Shown: one piece after another, positions 52,804-61,481 of the stretch
Layout: each line of letters opens with the position of its first letter
Position numbering within the stretch: position 1 is the first letter of the stretch
Assembly: GCF_003319095.1 (NCBI RefSeq)
Contig: NZ_QOHI01000008.1
Span: 62,001 to 126,000 of the forward strand
From: Blastococcus sp. TBT05-19
GTDB taxonomy: Bacteria > Actinomycetota > Actinomycetes > Mycobacteriales > Geodermatophilaceae
Length of the DNA: 64,000 bases
Direction: 5' to 3'
The notes under the pieces: model-generated
What the model was told of the DNA's origin: nothing
What the model saw: only the letters and a program-made list of their open reading frames with translations
Databases searched by the model: none
Made by a program: the position numbers and the translations under genes

Positions 52804-53007
52804 ATGCCCGAAGGAACTGTCAAGTGGTTCAACGCGGAGAAGGGGTTCGGCTTCGCCACCCCTGACGGCGGCGGACCGGATGTGTTCGTCCACTACTCGG
52901 CCATCCAGACCAGCGGGTACCGCTCGCTCGACGAAGGCCAGCGGATCGCGTTCGACATCGAGCAGGGCCAGAAGGGCCCGCAGGCTGCGAACGTCACCCC
53001 GCTCTGA
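52804..53007 (+). CDS. cspA: Cold-shock protein CspA family
   Basis: Single cold-shock (OB-fold) domain of 67 residues, the usual size. RNA-binding motifs are [11 protein letters not shown] (RNP1) and DVFVHYSAI (RNP2), with [14 protein letters not shown] at the start. It binds single-stranded RNA and acts as a chaperone for mRNA folding. TAGGAG lies just upstream of the ATG. A very strong terminator follows, and the next gene points in the opposite direction, so this is a monocistronic unit. Confidence 0.97.
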   Translation: MPEGTVKWFNAEKGFGFATPDGGGPDVFVHYSAIQTSGYRSLDEGQRIAFDIEQGQKGPQAANVTPL

Positions 53008-53020
53008 TCTCCTGATCAGC

Positions 53021-53058
53021 ACAGCGCCCCCGCCCGGTTCTCCGGGCGGGGGCGCTGT
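53021..53058. terminator. Bidirectional terminator after cspA
   Basis: A perfect 17-base-pair stem: positions 53021-53037 pair with 53042-53058 around a TTCT loop. It lies between the cspA stop and the stop of the minus-strand winged-helix-like gene and can act on both. Confidence 0.85.
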
Positions 53059-53073
53059 CGTTCACGGGCCCGG

Positions 53074-53532
53074 TCAGCGCTTGCGGGGCACGTAACCACC
53101 GATCAGCGACTGCATGAGCAGGGCGCCGGAGTCCGGTCCCACGGCGGCGGCCGCGTCGGCCAGGGCACGCCACCGCTGCCGCTCCACCTCGACCGGGGCG
53201 TTCTCGGCCCGCGCCCCGATCTGCTCCAGCAGCCGGTCCCACTCCCCCTGCGGCGTCGGCCAGAGGCCAGCCAGCCGACGCGCCTCGGCTGAGATGGCCG
53301 TGATCCGCACGATGTCGCCGGCGTGGTTGGTGAGCGGCTCGATGTAGCCGGCGGCCGCCAGCGCCTTGGCGGCGGAGACCACCTCGGCCTTGGACAGCCC
53401 GCTGGCGGGCACCACCGCGCCGAGCAGGTAGGGCGATCCACCGTGCTCCGGGCCGTCCACCAGCCGGGCGATGGCCCGCAGCACCGGGAGGTCGCGGGTG
53501 AACCAGGCATCGGGCAGCGGGGAGGAGGTCAC
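53074..53532 (-). CDS. Winged-helix-like protein, MarR-type candidate
   Basis: A 152-residue protein. The middle (YLLGAVVPASGLSKAEVVSAAKALAAAGYIEPLTNHAGDIVRI) looks like a winged helix: a helix-turn-helix then a wing with basic and aromatic residues. It ends GGYVPRKR. The GTG start at 53532 is preferred because the earlier Met (53631) runs into the msrB promoter and adds low-complexity sequence. No ligand or target is clear. Oriented against cspA and divergent from msrB, with about 80 bases between starts. Confidence 0.7.
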   Translation of the reverse strand: MTSSPLPDAWFTRDLPVLRAIARLVDGPEHGGSPYLLGAVVPASGLSKAEVVSAAKALAAAGYIEPLTNHAGDIVRITAISAEARRLAGLWPTPQGEWDRLLEQIGARAENAPVEVERQRWRALADAAAAVGPDSGALLMQSLIGGYVPRKR

Positions 53533-53603
53533 CGGGCCAGTCTCCCCCGTCGGCACCCGGCGCCCGCCCGGGCGGTCCCCCGATCGAGGTGGCGGAACCG
53601 CCG

Positions 53604-53609
53604 TACCGT
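53604..53609 (+). promoter_or_regulatory. msrB: Leaderless -10 element for msrB
   Basis: TACCGT lies six bases before ATG 53616, typical of a leaderless start; GGAGG overlaps but is too close to act as ribosome binding site. Confidence 0.35.
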
Positions 53610-53615
53610 GGAGGC

Positions 53616-54032
53616 ATGACCACCTCCGCATCCCAGCCCAAGGTCAGCAAGACCGACGAGGAGTGGCGCGCGCAGCTGTCCCCCGAGGAGTACGCGGTGC
53701 TCCGCCAGGCGGGGACCGAGCGCGCCTGGACCGGTGAGTACGTCGACACCAAGACCGTCGGCGTCTACGAGTGCCGGGCCTGCGGCGCCGAGCTGTTCCG
53801 CTCGGAGACCAAGTTCGACTCGCACTGCGGCTGGCCGTCGTTCTACGAGGCCTCCGCCGAGGACAACGTGGTGCTCCGCGAGGACCGCAGCTACGGGATG
53901 ATCCGCACCGAGGTTCTGTGCGGGACCTGCCACAGCCACCTCGGCCACCTCTTCGACGACGCCCCGCAGACGCCCACCGGCGACCGCTACTGCATCAACA
54001 GCGTCTCGATCACGCTGAAGCCGGCCGAGTAG
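53616..54032 (+). CDS. msrB: Methionine-R-sulfoxide reductase B
   Basis: Cytoplasmic enzyme that repairs methionine-R-sulfoxide with thioredoxin as electron donor. The 138-residue protein has zinc-binding pairs CRACG and CGTCH, the HCGWPSFYEA segment, and the catalytic Cys in DRYCINSVSI. ATG 53616 gives the family N-terminus (MTTSASQPKVSKTDEEW); a GTG at 53589 would add nine residues and is less likely. A perfect 21-base-pair terminator follows. Confidence 0.96.
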   Translation: MTTSASQPKVSKTDEEWRAQLSPEEYAVLRQAGTERAWTGEYVDTKTVGVYECRACGAELFRSETKFDSHCGWPSFYEASAEDNVVLREDRSYGMIRTEVLCGTCHSHLGHLFDDAPQTPTGDRYCINSVSITLKPAE

Positions 54033-54042
54033 GCGCACCCCG

Positions 54043-54088
54043 ACGCCAGAGGGCGGCCACCGAGCGATCGGTGGCCGCCCTCTGGCGT
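54043..54088. terminator. Perfect 21-bp terminator between msrB and hemQ
   Basis: 54043-54063 pairs with 54068-54088 with no mismatch around a GCGA loop. Both neighbouring genes point toward it, so it can end both transcripts. It is the longest perfect stem found in the window. Confidence 0.9.
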
Positions 54089-54098
54089 ACGGGAGCTG

Positions 54099-54818
54099 CT
54101 ACGCCAGGTCGCCGACCAGCTCCGCGATCGGCTTGCGGGTACCGGTGTAGAACGGCACCTCCTCGCGCACGTGCCGTCGGGCGCGGCTGGCCCGCAGGTC
54201 GCGCATGAGGTCGACGATGCGGTGCAGCTCGTCGGCCTCGAAGGCCAGCATCCACTCGTAGTCGCCCAGCCCGAACGACGCGACGGTGTTGGCCCGCACG
54301 TCGGGGTAGGGCCGCGCCTGCATGCCGTGCTCCTTGAGCATGTCCCGCCGCTCCTCGTCGGGCAGCAGGTACCACTCGTAGGACCGCACGAACGGGTAGA
54401 CGCAGACGAACCGGCGCGGCTCCTCGTCGGCGAGGAACGCCGGGATGTGGCTGCGGTTGAACTCCGCGGGGCGGTGCAGGGCCATCTGCGACCACACCGG
54501 CTCGAGGCGGCGGCCCAGCGCGGTGCGGCGCAGCCGCGTGTAGGCCTCCTGCAGCGCCTCGGCCGAGGAGGAGTGCCACCAGACCATCAGGTCGGCGTCG
54601 GCCCGCAGCCCGCTGAGGTCGTACGTGCCGCGGACGACGACGTCCTTGCCGGCGAGCTCCTCCACCAGGGCGGCCGCCTCGTCACCGGCGGCGGTGCGCT
54701 CGTCGTCACCGAAGGGCTGGGCCAGCTTGAACACCGACCACATCGTGTAGCGGATGGTGGCGTTCAACTCGTTCGCCCGCTTACCGATGCTGCGTTCCTC
54801 GACCTGCTGCTCGCTCAT
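54099..54818 (-). CDS. hemQ: Coproheme decarboxylase HemQ (chlorite dismutase-like)
   Basis: Final enzyme of the coproporphyrin-dependent heme route: it oxidatively decarboxylates coproheme to heme b. The 239-residue protein begins [19 protein letters not shown]. Conserved segments include [49 protein letters not shown], and [27 protein letters not shown] 54818 is chosen over the earlier frame to 54932, which adds low-complexity Arg/Pro sequence. It stands near hemE-cgoX but on a separate unit. Convergent with msrB. Confidence 0.95.
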   Translation of the reverse strand: MSEQQVEERSIGKRANELNATIRYTMWSVFKLAQPFGDDERTAAGDEAAALVEELAGKDVVVRGTYDLSGLRADADLMVWWHSSSAEALQEAYTRLRRTALGRRLEPVWSQMALHRPAEFNRSHIPAFLADEEPRRFVCVYPFVRSYEWYLLPDEERRDMLKEHGMQARPYPDVRANTVASFGLGDYEWMLAFEADELHRIVDLMRDLRASRARRHVREEVPFYTGTRKPIAELVGDLA

Positions 54819-54882
54819 GCGCCCATTGTCCCCCGCCCGGGCCGGCGGGTTCGCCGGGCCCGGGCGGGAACGGGTCGTGCGC

Positions 54883-55041
54883 TCAGCTCGCCGGCCGGTC
54901 CGCCTCGCCGGACCCATCGGTCCGGCGGACATGGGCGGCGCGGCAGTCGGTGCAGGCCGCCATCCACACGTGGTGGCGCAGGCAGCGGGCGAGAGCGGCG
55001 GATGCGGATCGTCTCTTGTTCGGGTGGTGCGTGGTGCTCAC
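54883..55041 (-). CDS. Small Cys/His protein, unknown
   Basis: A 52-residue frame starting with GTG at 55041: a Lys/Arg-rich start, then C20-LR-H23-H24 and AAC30-TD-C33-RAA-H37, a pattern that could bind zinc. It lies between cgoX and hemQ on the same strand. There is no good ribosome binding site, and the frame extends through cgoX as a shadow. I include it because the Cys/His spacing and residue usage look like a real small protein. Confidence 0.35.
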   Translation of the reverse strand: MSTTHHPNKRRSASAALARCLRHHVWMAACTDCRAAHVRRTDGSGEADRPAS

Positions 55042-55091
55042 GCGTCGTGCAACGTCGGAGGCCGCCCCGTGATGCCGCCTCGGGTCGGGGA

Positions 55092-56459
55092 TCACAGCAG
55101 CGCGTCGACGGCGCGGGTGGCGTCGCGGATGCAGGCCGGGAGGCCCACCCCGCCGAAGGCCGCACCGGCGATGCCGAGACCGGGCACCTCGCCGACCGCC
55201 GCGCGGATCGCGTCGACCCGGGCCGGGTGGCCCACGAGGTACTGCGGCAGCCCCCCGCCCCAGCGCACGACGGCGGTCTGCACCGGCTCCGGGCGCGAGA
55301 GCTCGAGCAGGTCGGCGACGTCGGCCACCACCGCGGCGGTGAGGTCCTCGTCGGTGCGCTGCAGCTCGGACTCGTCGCAGTACCGGCCCACCGACGAGCG
55401 CACGAGCAGCGCGTCCCCGCCCAGGTGCGGCCACTTCGAGGAGGAGACCGTGACGCCCTTGACCAGCCGGCCGGTCACCGGCGGCACCAGCAGCCCGGAA
55501 CCGGCCTCGACGTCCTGCGCCGGGAACGCCATGGCCACGACCGCCATCGAGGCGTACGGGATGCCCTGCAGCGGCTCCACCGCACCGGGTGCGACCCGCC
55601 CCAGCAGCCGGGCGGCCTTGCCCGCGGGCGCGGTGACCAGGACGGCGTCGGCGGTCAGCACCTCGGGCGCCGCCACCTGACCGGTCGAGACCTCGAACCC
55701 GGAGGCGGTCCGGCGGACGGCGTGCGCCGGGGTGCGGAGGCGGACCTCGGCCCGGGCCGCCGCCACCAGCGCGGCCGGCAGCGAGCCGATGCCCTCGTCC
55801 ACGGTCTGGAACACCGGCCCGTCGACGTCGCCGCGGCTGTGAGTACCTGCCTCCCGGGCGGCCGCGGCTGCCGCGAGGACCGATCCCTCACCCAGGTGCG
55901 CGTGCAGCTGCGGCATCGTCGCCTGCAGCGAGAGCTCGTCGGCCCGACCGGCGTAGACGCCGCCCAGGAGCGGCTCGACCAGCCGGTCGACCACCTCGTC
56001 GCCGAGCCGCTCCCGCAGCAGTCCTCCTACGGCGACGTCGCCGTCCACGGCCAGCGGCGGCAGGTCGGCCTCGGCGCGGACCCGCGCGACGCCCTCGGAC
56101 GACAGGAAGCCGTCCAGCCCGTCGGTCGACGCCGGGACGCCGAGCACCGTGCCGGCCGGCAGCGGGAACCGGCCCTCGGGCAGCACGACCGAGGCCTGCG
56201 TGGTGGCCGGCGCGACCAGCCTTGCGCCCAGCCCGAGGGCCTCGACCAGTGCGATCGCCTCGGGGACGCGGGCAAGCATCGCCTCCGGGCCGGTGTCGTA
56301 CCAGTGGCCGGCCAGCTGGATGCGGTGCAGCTTGCCGCCGATCCGGTCGCCGGCCTCGAGGACGACGATCTCGTCGTCGGGGCGGCGTCGCCGCCACTCG
56401 AAGGCCGCGGCGAGGCCGGTGATGCCGGCGCCGACGACGACCAGGCGGCGGCTGCTCAT
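55092..56459 (-). CDS. hemY: Coproporphyrinogen III oxidase CgoX/HemY (protoporphyrinogen oxidase family)
   Basis: FAD-dependent oxidase, 455 residues. The N-terminal dinucleotide-binding motif is [16 protein letters not shown] at 7-22, followed by [13 protein letters not shown]. The C-terminal FAD motif is [20 protein letters not shown]. In Gram-positive bacteria this family makes coproporphyrin III from coproporphyrinogen III, which HemQ then finishes after ferrochelatase. The ATG overlaps the hemE stop (ATGA), so it is coupled to hemE. Called hemG or hemY in other annotations. Confidence 0.94.
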   Translation of the reverse strand: MSSRRLVVVGAGITGLAAAFEWRRRRPDDEIVVLEAGDRIGGKLHRIQLAGHWYDTGPEAMLARVPEAIALVEALGLGARLVAPATTQASVVLPEGRFPLPAGTVLGVPASTDGLDGFLSSEGVARVRAEADLPPLAVDGDVAVGGLLRERLGDEVVDRLVEPLLGGVYAGRADELSLQATMPQLHAHLGEGSVLAAAAAAREAGTHSRGDVDGPVFQTVDEGIGSLPAALVAAARAEVRLRTPAHAVRRTASGFEVSTGQVAAPEVLTADAVLVTAPAGKAARLLGRVAPGAVEPLQGIPYASMAVVAMAFPAQDVEAGSGLLVPPVTGRLVKGVTVSSSKWPHLGGDALLVRSSVGRYCDESELQRTDEDLTAAVVADVADLLELSRPEPVQTAVVRWGGGLPQYLVGHPARVDAIRAAVGEVPGLGIAGAAFGGVGLPACIRDATRAVDALL

Positions 56460-57505
56460 GCGCTCGTGAGCTCGTGGACCAGCTCGGTGACGTGGGTGAG
56501 GACGCCGGGGTCGGTGTCGGGCAGGACGCCGTGGCCGAGGTTGAAGACGTGCCCGCGGGCCGCCTTCCCCTGCTCCACCACGCGGCGCACCTCCCGGTCG
56601 ACGGTCTCCCGGTCGGCCAGCAGGACGGCGGGGTCCAGGTTGCCCTGCAGCGACCGACCCGGGCCGACCCGGCGGGCGGCCTCGTCCAGCGGCAGCCGCC
56701 AGTCCACGCCCACGACGTCGGCTCCGGCGTCGCCGATCAGCGGCAGCAGCTCACCGGTGCCGACGCCGAAGTGGATGCGCGGCACGTCGCGCCCACCCAG
56801 CCCGTCGAAGACCGCCCGGGAGTGCGGCAGCACCCGCTCGGCGTAGTCGACCGCCGACAGCACCCCGGCCCACGAGTCGAAGAGCTGGACCGCCGAGGCG
56901 CCGGCGTCCACCTGCGTGCGCAGGAACGTCGACGAGGACACCGAGAGCTTCTGCAGCAGCCGCGACCACGCCTCGGGCTCGGCGTACATGAACGCCTTGG
57001 TGCGCGCGTGCTCCTTCGACGGGCCGCCCTCGATGAGGTAGGTGGCCAGCGTGAACGGGGCACCGGCGAAGCCGATGAGCGGCGTGGCACCGAGCTCGCC
57101 GACCAGCCGGCGCACCGCCGTCTCGAGGAAGCCCAGCTGCGCGGGGTCGAGGTCGGGCAGCGCGTCGACGTCGGCGACCGAGCGCACCGGGTCGGCGATG
57201 ACGGGGCCGATCCCCGGCTTGATCTCGATGTCCACCCCGGCCACCACGAGGGGCAGCACGATGTCGGAGAAGAAGATCGCCGCGTCCACCCCGTGCCGGC
57301 GCACCGGCTGCAGGGTGATCTCGGTGATCAGGTCCGGGTCCTGGCAGGCGTCGAGCATCTTGGTGCCGGCGCGCAGCTCCCGGTACTCCGGCAGCGACCG
57401 CCCTGCCTGACGCATGAACCACACCGGCGTCCGGCTGACCGGGAGGCCACGGGCGGCGCGGACGAGATCGGAATCGGCCGGGGACGCCGACGCGGGAGCA
57501 CTCAC
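56456..57505 (-). CDS. hemE: Uroporphyrinogen decarboxylase
   Basis: Cytoplasmic enzyme that removes the four acetate carboxyls of uroporphyrinogen III. The 349-residue protein shows [18 protein letters not shown] near 27-44 (with the catalytic Arg), [10 protein letters not shown] with the key Asp, [17 protein letters not shown], and [10 protein letters not shown]; the C-terminus has [13 protein letters not shown]. First gene of the hemE-cgoX pair. ATG 57505 is divergent from DUF3000, with 103 bases between. Confidence 0.96.
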   Translation of the reverse strand: MSAPASASPADSDLVRAARGLPVSRTPVWFMRQAGRSLPEYRELRAGTKMLDACQDPDLITEITLQPVRRHGVDAAIFFSDIVLPLVVAGVDIEIKPGIGPVIADPVRSVADVDALPDLDPAQLGFLETAVRRLVGELGATPLIGFAGAPFTLATYLIEGGPSKEHARTKAFMYAEPEAWSRLLQKLSVSSSTFLRTQVDAGASAVQLFDSWAGVLSAVDYAERVLPHSRAVFDGLGGRDVPRIHFGVGTGELLPLIGDAGADVVGVDWRLPLDEAARRVGPGRSLQGNLDPAVLLADRETVDREVRRVVEQGKAARGHVFNLGHGVLPDTDPGVLTHVTELVHELTSA

Positions 57506-57597
57506 GAGCGTCGATCCTCCCAGACGACCGCCTCGCGGCGCCCGGCCCGTCGGGCGGACGTCCGGCGCGTCTGCGGCCGAACGTGGTGACCCGGCCT

Positions 57598-57603
57598 ACT
57601 CTG
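57598..57603 (+). promoter_or_regulatory. Leaderless -10 element for the DUF3000 gene
   Basis: TACTCT ends five bases before GTG 57609. No ribosome binding site is visible, so the start is probably leaderless. Confidence 0.35.
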
Positions 57604-57608
57604 CGGTC

Positions 57609-58232
57609 GTGGAGCCGCGCAACCTGGCTGGTGCCGGGGAACCGTCCCGGGACGTCGCCGACGTCCCGGCCGAGTTCCGTGCGGCCCTCGAGTCGCTCGC
57701 GGCGGTGCGCGCCCGGCCCGAGATCGAGCTCGAGCCCATCCCGGCTCCGCAGCGCCTCGCACCCTTCGCGCACGCGATCGGGGCCAACGTGGCCGATCCC
57801 GACGACCCGGACGACGACATCGCCAGCGCGCGGTTCATCGTCCTCTTCGACCCCGAGGGTCACGAGTCCTGGCACGGCACCATGCGCTGCGTCGGCTACC
57901 TCTCCGCGGAGACCGACGAGGAGCTGGTCGACGACGCGATGTTCTCCGAGGTCGCCTGGAGCTGGCTGACCGACGCCCTGGGTGAGGCCGGGGCCGGTCA
58001 CCACGCGGTGGGCGGCACGGTCACCCGGACGGCCTCCACCCGCTTCGGCGACCTGGCCGGCCCCGAGCACTCGGTCGACGTCGAGATGCGCGCCTCCTGG
58101 ACCGCCGAGGACACCGACCTCGGACGGCACCTGCAGGCCTGGCTCGACGTCCTGGGCAACGCGGCCGGGCTGCCCCCGCCCGGGGTGCGGCTGCTGGGTC
58201 CCTCCGACCGGGTCGGCAGCGAGACTCTCTAA
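57609..58232 (+). CDS. DUF3000 family protein
   Basis: A 207-residue protein of the actinobacterial DUF3000 family, recognised by the segment FRAALESLAAVRARPEIELEPIPAPQRLAPFAHAIGA, by GRFVLLHDPE-like IVLFDPEGHESWHGTMR, and by SEVAWSWLTDALG. Function is unknown. In most actinobacteria it sits immediately upstream of RNase D, as here. GTG 57609 is supported by a leaderless promoter. Possibly involved with RNA metabolism, by association only. Confidence 0.85.
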   Translation: MEPRNLAGAGEPSRDVADVPAEFRAALESLAAVRARPEIELEPIPAPQRLAPFAHAIGANVADPDDPDDDIASARFIVLFDPEGHESWHGTMRCVGYLSAETDEELVDDAMFSEVAWSWLTDALGEAGAGHHAVGGTVTRTASTRFGDLAGPEHSVDVEMRASWTAEDTDLGRHLQAWLDVLGNAAGLPPPGVRLLGPSDRVGSETL

Positions 58233-58270
58233 CATCGAACCGGCGCGACGGGCACCAGCCCGCTGAGCCG

Positions 58271-59605
58271 GTGCTCCTCCCCCTGGATCCTGCGGCCCGA
58301 CGGCGGTGGAACCGGCCGGGCGCCGGCGGACCGACCGACGAGGACCGGCAAGAAGGTGGACGGCAACTGAGCACCGACCCCACTCCCGAGCCGGAGCAGC
58401 CGACCGCTCCGGAGGCCATCCCGCTGCTGGCACCCCGCGACGGCCTGCCCCCGGTCATCGAGACCTCCACCCAGCTGGTGGAGTACGCCGAGGCGCTGCG
58501 CGCCGGCACCGGTCCGGTCGCCGTCGACGCCGAGCGCGCCTCCGGCTACCGGTACGGCCAGAAGGCCTACCTGGTCCAGCTGCGGCGCAACGGCTCGGGC
58601 ACCGGGCTGCTCGACCCCGTCCCGCTGCCGGACCTCTCGGTGATCCAGGACGCCATCGCCGACGCCGAGTGGGTGCTGCACGCGGCCAACCAGGACCTGC
58701 CCTGCCTGGGCGAGATCGGCCTGGTCCCCGGCCGGATCTTCGACACCGAGCTTGCGGCGCGGCTCGCCGGTCTCCCCCGCGTGGGCCTCGGTGCCGTCGT
58801 GGAGTCGCTGCTGGGCTACTCGCTGGTCAAGGGGCACTCCGCCGCCGACTGGAGCACCCGGCCGCTGCCCGAGGAGTGGCTGGTCTACGCCGCCCTCGAC
58901 GTCGAGGTGCTGGTCGACCTGCGCGACGCCCTGGCCGCGATCCTCGAGGAGCAGGGCAAGACCGAGTGGGCCCGGCAGGAGTTCGCGGCGATCCTCGCCG
59001 CCGGTCCGCCGGCCCCCAAGCCGGACCCGTGGCGCCGCTCCAAGACCCGGGAGCTGCGCAGCCGCCGTCAGCTCGGCATGCTGCGCGCGATCTGGGAGGC
59101 CCGGGACGAGCTGGCCCGCAAGCGCGACATCGCGCCCGGACGGGTGCTCCCCGACGCCGCGATGGTCGCCGCCGTGCAGGCCGACCCGAAGAACGAGGGC
59201 GCGCTGCTGGAGCTCCCGGTGTTCCGCGGGCGGGCCAACCGCCGCCTGGTGGCGCACTGGTTCAGCGCGCTGGCCCGGGGCAAGGCGATCCCGGAGGACC
59301 AGCTGCCCCCGCACAGCCTCCCGGGCGACGGTCCGCCGGCGGTCAACCGCTGGGCCGATCGCGATCCGGCCGCCGCCACCCGGCTGCAGGTGGCGCGCAC
59401 CGGGCTGGAGGAGCTCAAGGAGAAGCACGGCGGGATCCCGGTGGAGAACATCCTCTCCCCCGACCTGGTGCGCCGGCTGATGTGGAGCCCGCCCGAGCCC
59501 CGCGAGCGCTCCGCCGTCGAGGGCGCGCTGCGCGCCGGTGGTGCGCGCGAGTGGCAGATCGAGCTCACCGCCGACCTGCTCACCGACGCCGCCAACCGCG
59601 CCTGA
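58271..59605 (+). CDS. rnd: Ribonuclease D (DEDD exonuclease, HRDC)
   Basis: 3'-5' exoribonuclease, 412-444 residues depending on start. The DEDD motifs are seen: VAVDAERASGYRYG (DxE), HAANQDLPCLGEIG, and EWLVYAALDVEVL with the Tyr-X3-Asp. A helical HRDC domain follows, and a C-terminal domain with PEPRERSAVEGALRAGGA. The GTG at 58271 is the first canonical start, but CTG 58367 has AGAAGGTGG about eight bases before it and begins the family-like sequence LSTDPTPEPEQP; the true protein probably starts there. It follows DUF3000 closely. Confidence 0.9.
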   Translation: MLLPLDPAARRRWNRPGAGGPTDEDRQEGGRQLSTDPTPEPEQPTAPEAIPLLAPRDGLPPVIETSTQLVEYAEALRAGTGPVAVDAERASGYRYGQKAYLVQLRRNGSGTGLLDPVPLPDLSVIQDAIADAEWVLHAANQDLPCLGEIGLVPGRIFDTELAARLAGLPRVGLGAVVESLLGYSLVKGHSAADWSTRPLPEEWLVYAALDVEVLVDLRDALAAILEEQGKTEWARQEFAAILAAGPPAPKPDPWRRSKTRELRSRRQLGMLRAIWEARDELARKRDIAPGRVLPDAAMVAAVQADPKNEGALLELPVFRGRANRRLVAHWFSALARGKAIPEDQLPPHSLPGDGPPAVNRWADRDPAAATRLQVARTGLEELKEKHGGIPVENILSPDLVRRLMWSPPEPRERSAVEGALRAGGAREWQIELTADLLTDAANRA

Positions 59606-59607
59606 GG

Positions 59608-60096
59608 GTGGAACGGGGCGAGGCGCTGACCCTGCGCTTCGACGACCGCGAGGTCACCGTGTTCTGGGGTCCGGTCGGTGACGTCGACCGCGTGGCCGTC
59701 CGCGACGGGCGGGTGCTCACCTGGTCGTCCCCCGACGACTGCGTCTCCGACGCCGCGCGCCACGCGTGGCGAGGGCTCGGGGACGACGACATCGGCCGGT
59801 CGGCGATGGACTTCGGTCCGGCGCAGGACTGGCTCCGGGGACGACGACCGGCGCTCCCCACGGAGTCGGCGCTGAACCTCTGGAACACCGCCAAGGACGT
59901 CGCCGACAGCGTCGATGCGCCCTGGCGGGACAGGGGCCCGACGGCCGACCGGTGCTACCGCAAGCTTTTCGCCGCGAACGTCCCCTGGGTGTTCGAGCTG
60001 GAGGCGTACCGCCCCCGCTGGCTCGCGGCGGAGCTGCGGTGCGTCCGCACCGTTCTTGGCCGGGCCGTCCACGTGCTGCGCTCCGAGCTGGGCTGA
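59608..60096 (+). CDS. Uncharacterised protein downstream of RNase D
   Basis: A 162-residue soluble protein starting with GTG 59608, two bases after the rnd stop. It begins VERGEALTLRFDDREVTVFWG and contains HAWRGLGDDDIGRSAMDF, a Trp-rich segment (ALNLWNTAKDVADS, RYRKLFAANVPWVFEL) and ends HVLRSELG. I see no catalytic motif or membrane segment. Close spacing suggests co-transcription with rnd. The family is not recognised. Confidence 0.6.
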   Translation: MERGEALTLRFDDREVTVFWGPVGDVDRVAVRDGRVLTWSSPDDCVSDAARHAWRGLGDDDIGRSAMDFGPAQDWLRGRRPALPTESALNLWNTAKDVADSVDAPWRDRGPTADRCYRKLFAANVPWVFELEAYRPRWLAAELRCVRTVLGRAVHVLRSELG

Positions 60097-60115
60097 GCTC
60101 TGCGAACGCCGCCGG

Positions 60116-60146
60116 GGCGCCGTCCGCGTGCTGCGGACGACGCCCC
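60116..60146. terminator. Hairpin downstream of the unknown gene after rnd
   Basis: GGGGCG-CCGTCCGC pairs with GCGGACG-ACGCCCC with one mismatch and a short loop. It is followed by a second, better hairpin at 60161-60198, so termination of the plus-strand unit is likely here. Confidence 0.45.
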
Positions 60147-60160
60147 GTCGGGAACGAGCA

Positions 60161-60198
60161 CCTGCCGCCCGCCGGCCTGAGGCACGGCGGGCGGCAGG
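60161..60198. terminator. Terminator at the end of the sugar ABC operon
   Basis: CCTGCCGCCCGCCG at 60161-60174 pairs perfectly with CGGCGGGCGGCAGG at 60185-60198, with a 10-base loop. It lies directly past the permease stop (minus). Confidence 0.65.
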
Positions 60199-60200
60199 GG

Positions 60201-61478
60201 TCAGTGGCCGGTCGCGGCGGCCCGCCGGCGGGCCAGCGCGTCGACGCTCGCGGCGAGCAGCAGCACGCCACCGGTGATGATGAAGTTCAGGTACGCCTCC
60301 GTGCCCAGCAGGCCGAGCCCGTTGGCGATGATCGCCACCACCAGGCCACCGAGGACGGCGTCGCGCACGCGACCCCGGCCGCCGAAGAGGCTGGTGCCAC
60401 CGATGACCGCCGCACCCACGGCGTACAGCAGCGTGTTGCCACCACCGGAACCCGGCGCGACCGAGCCCAGCCGCGAGGCGGCGACGATGCCGCTGATCGC
60501 CGCCAGCGTCGAGCCGATGACGAAGACCGAGACCTTGATCTTCGTGACGTTGATGCCGGCCCGTCGCGCTGCCTCGGCGTTGCCGCCGACGGCGTAGATG
60601 TGCCGGCCGAAGCTGGTGCGGCCCAGCACGAACGACAGGGCCAGCAGCAGGATGACCACCAGCGGGATGGCGTAGGGGATGCCGGCCAGCACGACACCGG
60701 CAGCCGGCGCCCGGTCGAGGCTGAGGACGGCGGTCACGAGGACGACCACCGCGGCGATCACCCCGATCCGCACCAGCACGACGGCCAGCGGCTGGGAGGC
60801 CAGGCCCTTGGCCTGCTGCGTGCGCCAGCGGTTCAGCTGCAGCACCGCGTAGAGCGCGACGACCACGAGGGCGAGGACCCAGCCCAGCACCACCGGCAGG
60901 TTCTTGTCGCTGATCGCCGAGACCACCTCGTCGCGCACCGGGACGGTGCCGCCCTGCCCGATGAGCCGCAGGGTGACACCCTGCCAGCCGAGGAAGAGCG
61001 CGAGCGTGACGACGAACGACGGGATGCCGATCAGCCCCACGAGGCTGCCGGTGAACAGGCCGATGGCGGCGCCGGTGACGATCGCGGCGAGCACGGCCAC
61101 GTACCAGGGAGCGCCGGCGTCGGCGAGCAGCTTGGCCATGACGGCCGCGCAGACCCCGCTGACGACGCCCGCGGACAGGTCGATGTCCCCGAGCAGCAGG
61201 ATGAAGACCAGGCCCATCGCGAGGATGATGATCGGGGCCGCCTGGTCGGCCAGGTTGGCCATGTTGCGCGGCGTCAGGAAGGTCTCCGGCCGCAGGGCGA
61301 AGAAGAGCAGGCCCAGGGCCAGGATGCCGAGGATCGCGGGCAGCGCACCGAGGTCACCGCCGCGCACCCGGGCGACGTAGGCGCGGGCGGCGCCGCCGAG
61401 CGAGTCGGTCGAGCGGTCGCCCTCGAAGCCGCCGGGCTCCTGCGCGCTCGTGGAGCCGGTGATGGTGTTGCTCGACAT
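60201..61478 (-). CDS. Sugar ABC transporter permease, XylH type
   Basis: Membrane permease of 425 residues with about ten helices. After a soluble lead (~45 residues) come LPAILGILALGLLFFAL, IIILAMGLVFILLLGDIDLSAG, IGIPSFVVTLALFLGW, then the cytoplasmic EAA-like loop GRHIYAVGGNAEAARRAGI, which contacts the ATPase. The GDIDLSAG and NAEAARRAG signatures are typical of ribose/xylose-type permeases. Last gene of the operon with the ATPase three bases upstream. Substrate unknown; a pentose such as xylose is likely by resemblance. Confidence 0.92.
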   Translation of the reverse strand: MSSNTITGSTSAQEPGGFEGDRSTDSLGGAARAYVARVRGGDLGALPAILGILALGLLFFALRPETFLTPRNMANLADQAAPIIILAMGLVFILLLGDIDLSAGVVSGVCAAVMAKLLADAGAPWYVAVLAAIVTGAAIGLFTGSLVGLIGIPSFVVTLALFLGWQGVTLRLIGQGGTVPVRDEVVSAISDKNLPVVLGWVLALVVVALYAVLQLNRWRTQQAKGLASQPLAVVLVRIGVIAAVVVLVTAVLSLDRAPAAGVVLAGIPYAIPLVVILLLALSFVLGRTSFGRHIYAVGGNAEAARRAGINVTKIKVSVFVIGSTLAAISGIVAASRLGSVAPGSGGGNTLLYAVGAAVIGGTSLFGGRGRVRDAVLGGLVVAIIANGLGLLGTEAYLNFIITGGVLLLAASVDALARRRAAATGH

Positions 61479-61481
61479 GGT

